A stretch of 64,000 nt of DNA from Prorocentrum cordatum (GCA_963575745.1 CAUYUJ010017817.1:125001-189000), one strand, 5' to 3'. Shown: positions 1 to 10,565, counted from the stretch's first letter. The notes: generated by a model not told the origin, from the sequence alone. A program made the numbers and translations.

Positions 1-520
1 TACTCCAAGGCCGGCTGGTCCAACTTGGTGAGGCGGATTGCGGGACAACACCGAGCCTTGTCGATGGGCGGCAGCCGCCAGACGGTTGCGCGTGCAGAAA
101 AAAGGTTGCACGACCGACAGGCGACACACACACACATACACACACATACACAGACACACCCTTGTTTCGTCGGCGGCTAGGCAGAGTCACTGCGCTGGCG
201 ATGGGGCGCAAATGGGATGCACGGAACGCTGGGAGGTCTTCGTCGGAAGGATTAAAGAAAATCAAGCCCCATTGGGGGGCTACTACGCTGGATCAGGCCG
301 CGGATTAAGAGGGATTGAGCCGGATGTCGGACCAGGGCAAAGTCAGAATTCGACCTCCCAGGATTTGCATCCGAACGCCACCGTGCCCTGAGGAACGAGT
401 TGGAGTGTCCTCAGTTCCCTTATTCGACCCTCTGGTCCCTGAGTCCTCAATCCCGAGGGTTCTTCGAAAAGAACCTAGACCCAGAAATCACGAATCTTCC
501 GGGGCTGTCCGCGTAATTGT
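1..520. other. Unassigned sequence with a short CA-rich tract
   Basis: No gene or element end is recognisable here. Positions 124-162 are a short (CA)n tract with interruptions. The short open frames lack protein-like composition or any recognisable motif. Confidence 0.5.
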
Positions 521-524
521 TTCC

Positions 525-1205
525 GGAGGCAAGACGGCTCGAAGACGAACGAAGAGCGCCCCAAGAGGCCCCCAAGATGACCCGAAGTCGGTCCAAGAGA
601 GCCCCGAGTCGCCAAAAGATCGTTCCAAGACGCCCAAGACAGTCTAAAAACGGCCCAACATGGCCCCCCCCCAGACGCCCCAAGAGGCCTCCAAAAGGTT
701 TCCCAGAAGGGCCACAAGAGGCAAACATTATTATTGATGTTCCCCCAGTGTTTGAAGGATTTGGGCGTTCTCGCTTTCTCGGCTTCCCGACGCTCCAGAA
801 CGGCCCAAGAGGCCCCCAAGATCGCCCCAAGACAGCCAGAGAGGCCCCCAAGAGCAGCCCCAAAAACGGCCCGAGCAGGGCCGCAAGACTGGCCGGGAGG
901 CGCCCAAGACGGCCCAAGAGACCCCCAAGACGGCTCCAAGAGGGAGCCCAGAAGAGGAGGGACCAGAACAGACATTTCGAGCCCTCGGCCCCGAGGGCCC
1001 CAAGAGGCCTCCAGGGGCCTGAAAGACACCGAGAGGCCCCCAAGAGGATCTCAGGAAGCCCCGAGAGGCTCGCCAGAGGCTCCCAAGAAGCCCACAATAG
1101 GTTCCCCAGATGCCCTGAAACTGCCCCCAAGAGATCCCTGAGGCCCATGGCAAATAACCCGAGCACGATGGTGGGGTGGGCCGAAGGCCATTACATGTAT
1201 CCGCC
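525..1205 (+). repeat. Dispersed repeat family Q, copy 1
   Basis: The unit is built from a degenerate CCAAGAGGCCCC-type motif. A short unique core near 725-800 contains a GACGCTCCAGAAC-like stretch, and a conserved tail at 1157-1200 contains GGTGGGGTGGGCCGAAG. The same order (motif block, core, block beginning with an A-rich CAGAACAGACATTTCGAG-like stretch, tail) recurs at 51330-51980 (+) and 50145-50790 (-). The long open frame across it encodes only R/P/Q/A-rich repeats, so I do not call a gene. Confidence 0.65.
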
Positions 1206-1459
1206 ACCGTGCTTACGCGGAGCGGGCGTGTTAGAATGCTCCTGTGGTCCCTCTGGGATTGTGTCTTCAACGTCTTCTGGGGCCCGCCCCCCTGTATCGC
1301 GTGCGGCTGAAAAAAAACACGTCCTCCCCGAAGCTGTTCCCGGGCGCTCTTGTCGCCTCCGGGCTGTCAAGACGGCCTCCACGACGGCTGCCAAGACGGC
1401 CAAGACGACAACGAGGTGGCTCAAGATGGCTCAAGATAGCTTGAGAGAGAGGAGCAGGA

Positions 1460-1632
1460 AGGGGGAGGGGGAGGAGGAGGAGGAGGAGGAGGAGGAGGAG
1501 GAGGAGGAGGAAGCAGGCGGAGGGAGGAGGGAGGAGGGAGGAGGAGGAGAGAGGAGGAGGAGGAGGAGGGGAGAGGAGGAGGAGGAGGAGGAGGAGGAGG
1601 AGGAGGAGGAGGAGGAGGAGGAGGAGGAGGAG
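1460..1632 (+). repeat. (AGG)n simple repeat
   Basis: Nearly pure GAG/AGG triplets with one interruption around 1514-1560. It encodes poly-Glu, poly-Arg or poly-Gly depending on frame. Confidence 0.95.
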
Positions 1633-1639
1633 CCTTTCA

Positions 1640-2160
1640 AGACGGCCTCACGGCGGCCCGAGAGGCCCCCGAGAGGGCCTCACGACGGCCCAGGAGGCCC
1701 CCCCAGGACGACTCCGGAGAGCTCCAAGGGGGGGCTTCCTCTGGAGAGCCCACAGGGGGCACCATTGAGTACGGCAGGTTCGTGTCGTGCCGACCCCAGC
1801 GTTGGTTTTTGACACCGCAGGGATCGTTCAATCTTGAACGATCGGCCGCTGCCGCAACGTCCGATCGTTCAACATCGATCGATTCTGGGTCGCCGGCGGC
1901 GTTCAACCTTGAACGCCCGCGCTGGGGTCGCCGCTGGTCGACACGACGCAAACCTACCGTAGGTTGTTGAGGGAGCGTAGGGTTTTCGCCTGTTCGGGAT
2001 TCCGATCGCCCTAGACGTCCCAGGAGGCTTCCAGGAGGCCTCCAAGATAGCTTCAAGACAACCCAAGAGGCCCCCTAAGCGGGCCCCAGGCGAGGCCAAG
2101 AGGACCCCAAGATTGCCCAAGGGGCTCCCAAGAGGGCCCAAAGACGGCCTGGAGGCGCTG
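1640..2160 (+). repeat. Family Q-like degenerate repeats
   Basis: CGGCCCGAGAGGCCCC-like motifs occur at 1642-1760 and again at 2000-2150. Between them (1765-1990) is unassigned sequence with several CTTGAACG and GATCGTTCAA-type short repeats at 1820-1915. Confidence 0.5.
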
Positions 2161-2233
2161 CATAAGAGCAGCAAGGCGACCGGGAGAGGCCTCTTGACTC
2201 TCGAGCTGTCTTGGGCGGTCAGCAGCCCAGACA

Positions 2234-2365
2234 CTGGCCATCGCTCGGACGTCCATTCCCTGTGTTTTTTGTCGGTTTCGCGCGTGGCTTTTTCGCCAAA
2301 TGATCAAGGATGCTCCTCGATGGTCCTCGCCGAAGGAGAAATGCACACGTCCGAGCGATGCCAAG
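2234..2365 (+). mobile_element. MITE family A, copy A1 (132 bp)
   Basis: The element begins CTGGCCATCGCTCGGACG and ends CGTCCGAGCGATGCCAAG, giving terminal inverted repeats of about 15-18 bp. The interior matches copies at 29442, 37272, 39866 and 42128. No exact target duplication is visible at this copy. One + frame is stop-free throughout. Confidence 0.8.
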
Positions 2366-2464
2366 GCCCCGACACGCCAGAGCGACAAGATGCTCCACTC
2401 CTGGCTCGACCTCCACCGCTGGCCCCTCGCTGGCCCGCGGGGGGCCTCGGCAACACGCTCTCAG

Positions 2465-2623
2465 TGAAGGGGCCCTGGGACACAAATAAATATACACAAA
2501 TAACAGGATTCCGCAGATTTTCCCATATTTTCTGTATGTTGTCTTCCCCCCACTTCCCATAGTTTCCCATATTTTCTGGGGAATCGACGATAAATTGTGT
2601 CTGTGTGTTTCTTTCCCTCCTGA
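2465..2623 (+). mobile_element. MITE family C, copy C1 (159 bp), TSD CTCAG
   Basis: An AT-rich element begins TGAAGGGGCCC and ends CTCCTGA. It is flanked by exact 5-bp direct repeats CTCAG at 2460-2464 and 2624-2628. Related copies with their own 5-bp duplications are at 27217 and 36941. Terminal inverted repeats are weak (TGAAGGGG against TCAGGAGG). Confidence 0.8.
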
Positions 2624-2653
2624 CTCAGATAGGAAGGCCCCAGCTATGCACGT

Positions 2654-2850
2654 CGGTCGGAAGAAGCAGGTAAAAACATGAAATAGGAAGGCGGATCAAG
2701 TTGATTGGGTCCAGGGCCCCCCCGAGAATAACAAAAAACACAGCAAAAGCGCGTCGATTCTGGAAGTAGGAAGGCGCCTGAAGTAGATTGGGATCATCTG
2801 GGACTCCAAAGATATCCACACATACCTACTGTCAACGACAGGCGGGTACA
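2654..2850 (+). repeat. Dispersed repeat family K, copy 1
   Basis: Similar to 5577-5760. Shared landmarks are GTCGGTCGGAAG, an ACATGA stretch followed by GGCG, GCGCCTGA, and a final CCTACT.TCAA segment. No coding potential is seen and the ends are undefined. Confidence 0.55.
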
Positions 2851-2854
2851 CCAA

Positions 2855-2972
2855 CACCGATCCTGACCAGGATCACTCTGGGTCCCGGATCCGTGTCTAC
2901 GCCCTCCTGCCATGGGCAGAACGCATATGCACCGATCCTGGGCCCAGGATGTCGGCCCGGCCAGGATCGGTG
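2855..2972. repeat. Inverted repeat with central 16-bp palindrome
   Basis: The outer arms CACCGATCCTGACC (2855-2868) and GGCCAGGATCGGTG (2959-2972) match 13 of 14. A perfect palindrome ATCCTGGGCCCAGGAT lies at 2935-2950. A similar GGGCCC-centred inverted repeat occurs at 38774-38926. Confidence 0.6.
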
Positions 2973-2979
2973 AGGAGGA

Positions 2980-3420
2980 GGAGGAGGTGTAGGTGTATAG
3001 TTGGTGCCCTCCGATCAGGCCCATTCTCGGGATGCAGCCAGCGACCCCACAAGAGGGCGTGTTGCCCCAGCTTGCAGGGTGCTGTGTAGAGCGGCACGGG
3101 GGACGTGATCAGCACGCTCCACATTCTTCGCAGGGCCAATCTGTTTCGAGCGAGGCGTCCGTCGCTGTGAATTTGCTCCTCCCAGGGGAACTTGCCAGTG
3201 TCGTCGGCCAACTTGGCGCAAGACGGGACTCGTGGAGGCCACCCAACATGATGATACATATTCCTTGATGACGATCCATCGGGGAATGACGATGACGGCG
3301 GCAAGGCCAATGACGGCGCCGATGGTGATAACGGCGATGACTGTGATGATGTTCATGCGTCGGTGATAAGTGATTGACTGACCATGGCGGCAATGGCGAG
3401 GCTCTTTGGGGACTCTTGGG
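2980..3420. other. Unassigned sequence
   Basis: No gene or known repeat boundary is recognised. Positions 3270-3365 hold imperfect GATGAC/GATGGC triplets. The overlapping open frames on both strands look like shadows. Confidence 0.4.
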
Positions 3421-3424
3421 CCGG

Positions 3425-3560
3425 CTTGGCTCTGTCCAGGGCCGCCTCGGGACGTCTCGGGCACCCCCGAAGCGCTCTCGGCGAGGCGGCGCTGCTGGAC
3501 ATCCCGAGGCAAGAAGACATCCAGGAGCCTGCTGGACCCAAAGCAGGGAAGCCTACAGGA
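3425..3560 (+). repeat. Dispersed repeat family D, copy D1
   Basis: Carries the family D core (CGGGACG...GCGCTCTCGGCGAGGC...GCTGCTGGA.ACATCCCGAGGC). The core is shared with units at about 15584, 15959 and 17071. Confidence 0.6.
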
Positions 3561-3569
3561 ACTGGCGAG

Positions 3570-3813
3570 TCGGGGATCTTCTGACCCGGGTCAATCCAGA
3601 CCCGGGTCAGCAGGAAACCAAAAACTGCAATGCAGGAAAAAAAACTGCAACGCAGGGCTTCGCAAACCCGGGTCAGCCAAGAGGCGCGGCCGCCTCGCGG
3701 CCACGAGCGGCTCGCTTACCCGGGTCGGCCAGAGGGGGTCTCCGCAGGATCCTGCAGGATCCGGTGCCCTGGCCGACCCCCGTTTGCACTGCCCCCCGTC
3801 TCGAGGCTCCCGA
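3570..3813 (+). mobile_element. Element family F, copy F1 (244 bp)
   Basis: Matches 9228-9471 over its whole length, and both copies are exactly 244 bp. It starts TCGGGGATCTTCTGACCC and ends GAGGCTCCCGA, so the outermost TCGGG is inverted at the far end. It carries repeated GACCCGGGTC palindromes and a CTGCAGGATCC repeat. No target duplication was found. The short ending also recurs at 3908-3954. Confidence 0.7.
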
Positions 3814-4155
3814 CCAGCTTGAGGCCTGGAAACGGGCACCAACACCAAGACAAGGGGGATGCCTCCACAGGGGAGAGATGATCCAAGATTTCGATGTTGG
3901 TGGTAATATTTCGCCACCTTTGCATTGACCCCCGTCTCGAGGCTCCCGAGCGAGAACGGTCTGCACACCTCCGGCACTCGCGCGCGGCCGAGCGCGAGGG
4001 CGCCCTCGCCCTCGCTCTGAGCCGCAGGCCAGCGCCCGCCGCGCAGCGCGCACGGCCTGCCGCCAGCCCACGCGCCCGCCCTTGGGCAGCCCTGGCGGGC
4101 GCGCGCCCGGATCAGCAGGCTGAGGTCTCTCATCCTGCCTCATCTATCCTCATAA

Positions 4156-4565
4156 GTCCTCCTCCTCCTCCTCCTCCTCCTCCTCCTCCTCCTCCTCCTC
4201 CTCCTCCCCTCCGTTTCCTCCTCCTCTCCTCCTCCTCCTCCTCCTCTCCTCCTCCTCCTCCTCCTCCTCCTCCTCCGTTCCCTCCTCCTCTCCTCCTCCT
4301 CCTCCGTTCCCTCCTCCCTCTCCTCCTCCTCTCCTCCTCCTCCTCCTCCCTCCTCCTCCTCCTCCTCCTCCTCCTCCTCTCCTCCTCCTCCTCCTCCTCC
4401 TCCTCGCCTCCTCCTCCTCCTCCTCCTCCTCCTCCTCCTCCTCCTCCTCCTCCTCCGTTTCCTCCTCCTCCTCCTCCCTTTCCTCCTCTTCCTCATCCTT
4501 TTCATCCGTCCGCCTTGATCCTCCTTTTCTGCCTCCTCCTCCTTCTCCTCCTCCTCCTCCGATCA
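4156..4565 (+). repeat. (TCC)n simple repeat
   Basis: About 410 bp of TCC triplets with a few CCGTTCCC-type interruptions. Long frames across it are poly-Pro, poly-Ser or poly-Leu, or poly-Glu, poly-Arg or poly-Gly on the other strand. Confidence 0.95.
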
Positions 4566-4569
4566 TCCT

Positions 4570-5560
4570 ACTCCTCCGAAGAAGCACGTCCGAGACGACC
4601 ACTCATACCCTGCGCGCCGACGGCTGAGCTGAGGGGGATTCCCATTCCTGAATGCTTCATGGAACGTTGAATAAGAAACGAAAGAATTGTTCTGGCAACG
4701 GCGAGCCTGGGTCACGACTAAGTTTCCCGACCCAGCTCTACGGAACGGCTCGAAAACCAGAGCCCCTGGAGAACCTTAAGTGATCATTTGTTTAGCGCGG
4801 TGGCTGTAGACATTGCCAAAAATACAGATGCTGCTGCGGCTGAGATCAAGAGGAAAGGACAAGGACAGGGCAGCGGGGAAGGGAGAGCCGGGCGTTGGCA
4901 GAACTGGGTTTAGTGGAACCTGGTGTACTGATCTGTACCGGGGGCGCCCCCCCGTCCCATTTCCACTAACCGGAAGTGCCGTCACCCAAAAAAACACAAG
5001 CTATGGCAAACCTGGTTTAGTGATTCTGGCCAATTCCCAGGCTCTTGGGCCCTACCACTGACTGGGTCCCCTTACCTGGGGTCCTGGCCATACCCGAGAG
5101 AGGCGATCGGTAAGAAACCACCATGATTTGTTGCCGGAAGGATCGAAAGAATAGAAAGATGGGCGGCCCCCCATCAGTCCATACATCCTCAGGCGTGGGG
5201 GACACAGCGGCATGCAGTTGGCCTGTGTGTGGAAGCGCTGTTCTTCGCAAAGTGTGCTCCACGCAACGTGTTTCGCAAGCGTTGCGGCGCAGGACAGCAC
5301 GAAGACGGCACAGAGAGAGAGGAGCACGAGGAGCAGGATACTGTTTGGATGATGGGTGATGCGAAAAAGGAAGGAACAGGAATGGCAGGGCAAAGGAGTA
5401 ACGGAGAGGAGGGGGTCGAGGGCGCAGGGAGGAAGGAAAAGGTCAAAGAAGAGAAATCTGCATCAGCTTAATCAGTCGGGAGCCCGCGCGGACTTCTCGG
5501 GTCGAAGCCACACTGGGGCCCAGGACTTGCCCGGCCAACGGCCGTTGTAGGCACATCGTG
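4570..5560. other. Unassigned sequence
   Basis: No gene recognised. A weak hairpin is possible between GGTTTAGTGGAA near 4908 and TTCCACTAACC near 4960. Small open frames on both strands lack motifs. Confidence 0.4.
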
Positions 5561-5576
5561 GGCAATAGTGAGAACC

Positions 5577-5760
5577 CATCGGTCGGAAGGAGTCGGTAGA
5601 AGCATGACATGGGCAGGCGTTTACGGCAGATTGGACTTTCGCCCGCCCCCTGAGGACGAGGAAAACAGGACAACCGCTCGACTCTTAAAGTAAGGAGAGC
5701 GCCTGACATAGAGTAGGACTTGGGCGTCCAAAAAAAAACCTACTCTCAATGACCGGCGTG
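5577..5760 (+). repeat. Dispersed repeat family K, copy 2
   Basis: Shares GTCGGTCGGAAGGAG, CATGACATGGG, GCGCCTGACATAGA and a final CCTACTCTCAATGACCGGC segment with 2654-2850. Confidence 0.55.
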
Positions 5761-5801
5761 CAGCTCTTCATCCTTAGCCGCTTTGAAGGGCAACGTTAGG
5801 G

Positions 5802-6637
5802 TTCGGTCGGTCATGTCCTCCTACAGGCGAATTTTAAAAGGAAACTCCAAAGTGGCCTCAAAACAAAAACACAATTACCCCAGTGCGACCCTGCCTAGAA
5901 GTTGGAGCCCCTAGGAAAGCAGCATTAGTTGCTATGTTATGCTATGATATGCTATGAAGTGCTATGTTATATTGCGCTATGTTATGTTGTGCTATGATAT
6001 GATATGCTATGTTATGTTGCGCTATGTTATGATATGCTATGCTATGCTATGATATGCTGAAGTATGATATGTCATGCTGCGTTGTGCTATGCTAAGCTAA
6101 GCTGAGCTGTGCTATGCTAAGCTGCGCTATGCTATGCTATGCTATGCTATGAAATTACTATATTACGCTATGCTATGCTCTGATATGATATGCTGCGATA
6201 TGATATGCTATGTTGGGCTATGCTATGATGTGCTGTGCTGCGCTATGCTACGTTATGCTACGCTATGCTACGCTATGCTATGCTATGCTATGCTGTGCTC
6301 TGCTATGCTAAAGCTCGGCGAAGCTAAGATGAAGGTAAGCTAAACTAAGATAAACCTGAACTAAGATGAAGCTCGGTTAATCTAAGATGAAAAATTAAGC
6401 TATGATGAGATAAGCAACGCTAAGCTAAGGGGACGTAACTGGGGGAACCGCGGGGCGGATGCCGGGGGAACCGCCCGGGGCGTTTTCCACTGCCCGGCCC
6501 CTTTAAGCAAAGATAGTAATAACCCTTCCAGGCAGAGCCTAGGTAAGGAAATAGTCAAAAGAGTTGTAAAAATCGCCAACATACTACCATTGACTCTTAT
6601 TGAATTTTCCTCCTGTAGAGGGACGTGCCCGACTTAC
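5802..6637 (+). mobile_element. hAT-like MITE family E, copy E4 (836 bp), TSD CGTTAGGG
   Basis: The left end TTCGGTCGGTCATGTCC and the right end (reverse complement GTAAGTCGGGCACGTCC) are the family E termini. Exact 8-bp duplications CGTTAGGG lie at 5794-5801 and 6638-6645. Sister copies are only about 160-225 bp. The extra length is a pentanucleotide TATGC-type tract (about 5930-6310), a GAAGCT/TAAGCT tract to about 6425, and a short GC-rich patch. Confidence 0.8.
5930..6310 (+). repeat. (TATGC)n degenerate pentanucleotide repeat
   Basis: CTATG/TATGC units with GATAT and TGTGC variants, grading after 6310 into AAGCTAAGATGAAGCTCGG-like units. It lies wholly inside element E4. Confidence 0.9.
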
Positions 6638-6645
6638 CGTTAGGG

Positions 6646-8330
6646 GGGGACGGGCCCACGGGGGGAAGGGTCGATTTTGCATCGGCGATGCATCGCCGAT
6701 CCATCGCGGATGCATAGATCCCAGGCAACGAGACCGCATGCTCCTGAGCGGGGTGGGGTTACCAAGCCCCTATCACTGATGAATGGGCGATTGGGGGTCG
6801 ATGCGTCCCCCCCTGAACCGACCCCTCCCTGACGTTCGTTGCCCCTGACGTTTGCTGACTGTTTTTCTTCTTGCCCCGAGGTTCGTTCAGGGCTGTGGGA
6901 GCCCAGCGACGACCCAAAAGGAAACGGATGCCCACGTCCCTCGTGGCCCGTGTGCCGCACGGCGAATGTTATCCCCGGCCGGGTCGGACGAAGCGGGAAG
7001 GGGGCAGCTCAGACGAAGCGAAGGCCGGGACAAAAGCGGGCAGGGATCAATCGGTGACCTCTGAAATGTGGCGGCTCCGGAGAATGTACCGGGCTCCGCG
7101 GCCAGTCCAGAGAGCGCGCAACAATGCTGCGAGAGCGCCCTGGAACGCGCTGGAGCCATTCCACTCCGGTCGTATAGCCCCTCACAAAGATCACGGGTGG
7201 GCACTAGTAGATCAGCCAAAACAGCTGGTTTTCCCAGCGCCCACCATCGCACCACAGCGCCGGGGCTGGGGGCATAGCAACTGGGGCACGATTTCCACGC
7301 TTGGCTACGCTATGCCCCCCCCCCCCCGCTCGGGGGGCCCTGGGCGCAATAGACGGGGGCATCCTTAACAGGGGCAGATGGAAACGCAGAAGCCCCCGTT
7401 TAGTTCTGCCTCCGATCAGGGAGCCTCTGTGTCACAGCAGCGCGTCCAATGCACGTTCAGAACGGACGGTTCGTTTGGGGCCTGGAATACAGATGAACCG
7501 ACGCGCGGCGCACCATATGGAGAACGGTGGCCTTCGCAGGCTACGCCGTGGGATAACTGAGCTGGGACACGAAGGCGCTCGCCTTGCGGACCCCCCAGTC
7601 CCGCCCCCACGCCCCGCCGCCCTTGGCGAGGCGGCACCGCAGAAGAGGCGCCCATGGCCCCGTTTTCTACGGTGTGGGCGGCCATCCAGCAACGCCGAAC
7701 AACAGCGATTTGCATTTTACTTTGAAGCTCGCTAGCGCCGACGGGCGAAGGATGAGGAGGCACTACGTCCCGGCCCCGCGGCCGACGATGACGACGGAAC
7801 GTAATTTGCCCAACGTTGGCCTGCCAGCGGATACCCCGGCAACCCAGAACAGCCCAGAAGGCCCGCCTAGAGACTCGCTGCGACGGAGCGGAGGGACGCC
7901 GGGGGGGCAGGCTGGAGGAGCACCCTCCCGCGCAGAGGGCCCCGAGAGGTCACTGCAACCTGTTTGTGTCATCCTTACCGTCATACGCAGCGAAACATGT
8001 CGTGAGCCAGCGCTCTCCCGAGGCGCAGCAACTCGATGCAGCGAAAAGCCTACTCAACGACCTGGCCTCAGCCAAAAACTAGGAATAATGGGTTCGTCGT
8101 GGATGAGGGAATGCCCCACAGCCAGAGCTAAAAAAAGTCACCTTGCGTCTCCCCTGGCGAAGCGAAGACGGCAAAGAGGAGAGAACAAGCCCCAAAGACG
8201 CACCGCGCGCAATAACCGCCGACGGCGCTGCACCTCCCCCCGTGTCCTTGCTCCTCCCAGTAGCTTGAACTACTTTGGCTCACAACGCGTGGAAGTTCAG
8301 ACCAGTCGGACCGCTGGTCAACGCTCACCT
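6646..8330. other. Unassigned GC-rich sequence
   Basis: No recognisable gene. A perfect 20-bp palindrome (ATCGGCGATG followed by its reverse complement) is at 6681-6700. A C-run is at 7315-7328. Several open frames of 60-165 codons overlap on both strands without any motif, so none is called. Confidence 0.45.
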
Positions 8331-8338
8331 TGCCGCCC

Positions 8339-8452
8339 GCCCGCGGCACGACGACGGCGGCGGCGGCGACGACCACGAAGACGACGAGGTCGGCGACGAC
8401 GACGACGACGACGACGAGGACAAGGTCGAGGACGAGGACGACGACGACGGCC

Positions 8453-8501
<49 letters not shown>

Positions 8502-8536
8502 CCACGACGACGACGACGACGACGACGACGACCACA

Positions 8537-8571
<35 letters not shown>

Positions 8572-8577
8572 CACAGG

Positions 8578-8625
<48 letters not shown>

Positions 8626-8755
8626 ATCAACGACGACGACGACGACGACGACGACAACGACGACGACGACGACGACGACAACGACGACGACGACGACGAC
8701 GGCGACCACGACCACAGCGACGGCGACGACGACGACGGCGATCACGGCGACCAAC
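8339..8755 (+). repeat. (ACG)n simple repeat
   Basis: About 415 bp of GAC/ACG triplets with occasional CCACAG and GGC interruptions. It encodes poly-Asp, poly-Thr or poly-Arg in + frames. Confidence 0.95.
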
Positions 8756-9019
8756 GTCGGGGGGGGCCCGCGGTCCCGTGTCGACGTTGACGTTGTCCTG
8801 CGAGGCCGGATCGTCTCTCTCTCTCTCTCTCGAGTCGAGCGCGCCGAGGGCCCATCAGAAGCGCCCCGACAAGAGAAGCCCTTTCGGCAAACGCCCAGGG
8901 CCTTTCGGCAAAACGTCCAGGGCCTGTCGGCAACCGCCGATCATGGACTGCCGCCTAGGCCGCAGCTCCATCGAGGTGGGACCCAGGGTCACGAGCTCCG
9001 CTGCTGCTCCCCCCCCCAC

Positions 9020-9193
9020 AAGGGCTCCCAACTTCGCGCTCTCGCGCTCCGCCCAAGCGCGAAGCGCGAGTAACTTCGCGCTCTCGCGCCGCCCCCCTAA
9101 AGGGGAGAAGAGGAGGACGAGGAGGAGGGGGAGAAGGAACGAGGACCGCGAAGCGCGAAGCGCGAATAACTTCGCGCCCTCGTGGGAGCCCTT
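9020..9193. repeat. Inverted-repeat unit with 11-bp exact ends
   Basis: AAGGGCTCCCA (9020-9030) and TGGGAGCCCTT (9183-9193) are exact inverted copies. Inside are three AACTTCGCGC-type short repeats with flanking GCGCGAA. It may be a small foldback element. No target duplication was found. Confidence 0.5.
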
Positions 9194-9227
9194 GCTCCCA
9201 CCCCCGCCCAGCAGCCCCCCCCCCACC

Positions 9228-9471
9228 TCGGGGATCTTCTGACCCGGGTCAGTCCAGACCCGGGTCCGCAGGAGACCAAAAACTGCAACGCAGAAGAAAA
9301 AAAAAAAAAAAAAATGCAGCGCAGGTCTTCGCAGACCCGGGTCAGCCAACATGCGTGGCCGCCTCGCGGCCACGAGCGGCTCGCTAACACGGGTGGTCTT
9401 CGCAGGATCCTGCAGGATCCGGTGCCCTGGCTGACCCCCGTTTGCACTGCCCCCCGTCTCGAGGCTCCCGA
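9228..9471 (+). mobile_element. Element family F, copy F2 (244 bp)
   Basis: Full-length match to 3570-3813, differing by substitutions, a longer A-run (9298-9313) and balanced small indels. It is flanked nearby by direct repeats CCACCCCCGCCCAGC at 9198-9212 and 9474-9488. The right one abuts element B1. Confidence 0.7.
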
Positions 9472-9488
9472 TGCCACCCCCGCCCAGC

Positions 9489-9660
9489 TCGGCGGTGAAC
9501 AAACCTCCCTTTAGTAAACCTCCCCTTAGTGAAAACGGCCTGGGACCGAAACCGACGGACCTGGACCCGCAAGAATGACGGCCGCGACGCCCTCTCGCGC
9601 ACCGAAAACGGCCAATTCCTGAATCGACGTGTCAGGGTAGGAGGCCTGTCCACCTCCCGC
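9489..9660 (+). mobile_element. MITE family B, copy B1 (about 172 bp)
   Basis: Starts TCGGCGGTGAACAAACC. The right end, read in reverse, is GAGGTGGACAGGCC. The interior matches B2 (20637) and B3 (51077), including ACCGACGGACCTGGACCC and AATCGACGTGTCAGGGT. There is no clean target duplication because the right side runs directly into a J element. Confidence 0.75.
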
Positions 9661-9766
9661 CATGAGATGAAATAAGAAGAGGCGCCATGAAATCTGGGGA
9701 AATATCATGGCCCCCGCCATGATATCCACCCCCCCTAGTCATCACCCCCCTCTCTTCCGCCCCCGA
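9661..9766 (+). mobile_element. Family J element, 5'-truncated copy J1
   Basis: Matches the right half of the J element at 49211-49530. It includes GAGAAGAGGCGCCATG-like sequence, the perfect hairpin ATATCATGGC-CCCC-GCCATGATAT, and the right terminus CCGCCCCCGA. Its left part is missing where B1 ends. Confidence 0.65.
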
Positions 9767-9965
9767 CCCCCGCCCGGCGGCCCCCCCGGCACGACCCGGT
9801 CTCCCAAACCGGAGGCCACAGCCGGGCCCCCGCCTCCGCTCGCAGGCCCCACCCTGTGTCGCACCGCCCGCCGGCGTGGCCCTCCCCCGCCCCCGCGAGG
9901 GCCGGGCCCTGGCCCCGCGAGGCGCCCAGGAGGCTCGGAGGAGCACCCCAAGAGGAGGACGTGGT

Positions 9966-10160
9966 GGTGGAGGAGGAGGAGGAGGAGGAGGAGGAGGAGG
10001 AGGAGGAGGAGGAGGAGGAAGGAGGAGGAGGAGGAGGAGGGGGAGGAGGAGGAGGAGGAGGAGGAGGGGGAGGAGGAGGGAGGAGGAGGAGGAGGAGGAG
10101 GAGGGAGGAGGAGGAGGAGGAGGAGGAGGAGGAGGAGGAGCAGGAGGAGGAGGAGAAGGC
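9966..10160 (+). repeat. (AGG)n simple repeat
   Basis: About 195 bp of GAG/AGG triplets with GGGGAGG interruptions. Confidence 0.95.
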
Positions 10161-10299
10161 CCCAAGAGGCACCAGGAGGCCCCAAGAAACCACGCGAGGC
10201 TTCCAGGGAGGCCCCCAGGAAGCCTCGAAGAAAAACCTCGAAAACAAAACAACGGAACGGAGATGGGGAAACGGAAGGGTACCGATATCGCTGCTCCCC

Positions 10300-10400
10300 G
10301 GGCCTCTCCATGGGTAGGGCTTGGCCAGGATGTCGACGACAGTCCCGCCGTGGCGACGCGGGCACTCCAGGACGAGCAGCAGTATCGGCGCACCTTCCTC
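10300..10400 (+). repeat. Short dispersed repeat (GTGGCGACG-CTGCAGGACGAGC type)
   Basis: The segment with GTGGCGACGCGGGCACTCCAG is similar to 38205-38270 and, less well, to 14110-14180. The encoded + string AVATRALQDE is shared between the 10.3 kb and 38.2 kb copies. Nature unknown. Confidence 0.4.
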
Positions 10401-10494
10401 GGACCACCAGCAAACCGCAGGGCGGACAAGGGAACGATAGGCAGATGGATGTCGTCGCGTGATGCGTGGTTCCCTCCTCGTCCTCGTCGTCCCT

Positions 10495-10565
10495 GGTCGT
10501 CGTCGCCCTCCTCCTGCTCCTCCTCCTTCTCCTCCTCCTCCTTACCCTCCTCACCCCCCTCCTCC
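10495..10565 (+). repeat. (TCC)n simple repeat
   Basis: About 70 bp of TCC triplets after a short CGTCGTC lead-in. Confidence 0.85.

Noticed and set aside
517-1812. A 431-codon open frame rich in R, P, Q and E
   Set aside because: It is made by family Q motifs and an AGG array. Overlapping frames on the other strand are equally open, and there is no domain.
2465-2623. Strong terminal inverted repeats for family C
   Set aside because: Ends match poorly (about 5 of 8). The mobile call rests on three exact 5-bp duplications instead.
8265-8290. Possible dinoflagellate spliced-leader relic (ACTTTGGCTCA)
   Set aside because: Only about nine bases match the TTTTGGCTCAAG end of the known leader, and the preceding part is absent.
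7584-9242. A 552-codon + frame
   Set aside because: Its centre is the ACG array and the rest is Arg/Pro-rich low-complexity sequence with competing frames.
3570-9471. Target duplications for family F
   Set aside because: Flanks GCGAG/CCAGC and CCACC/TGCCA do not match. Only the shared length and ends support F.
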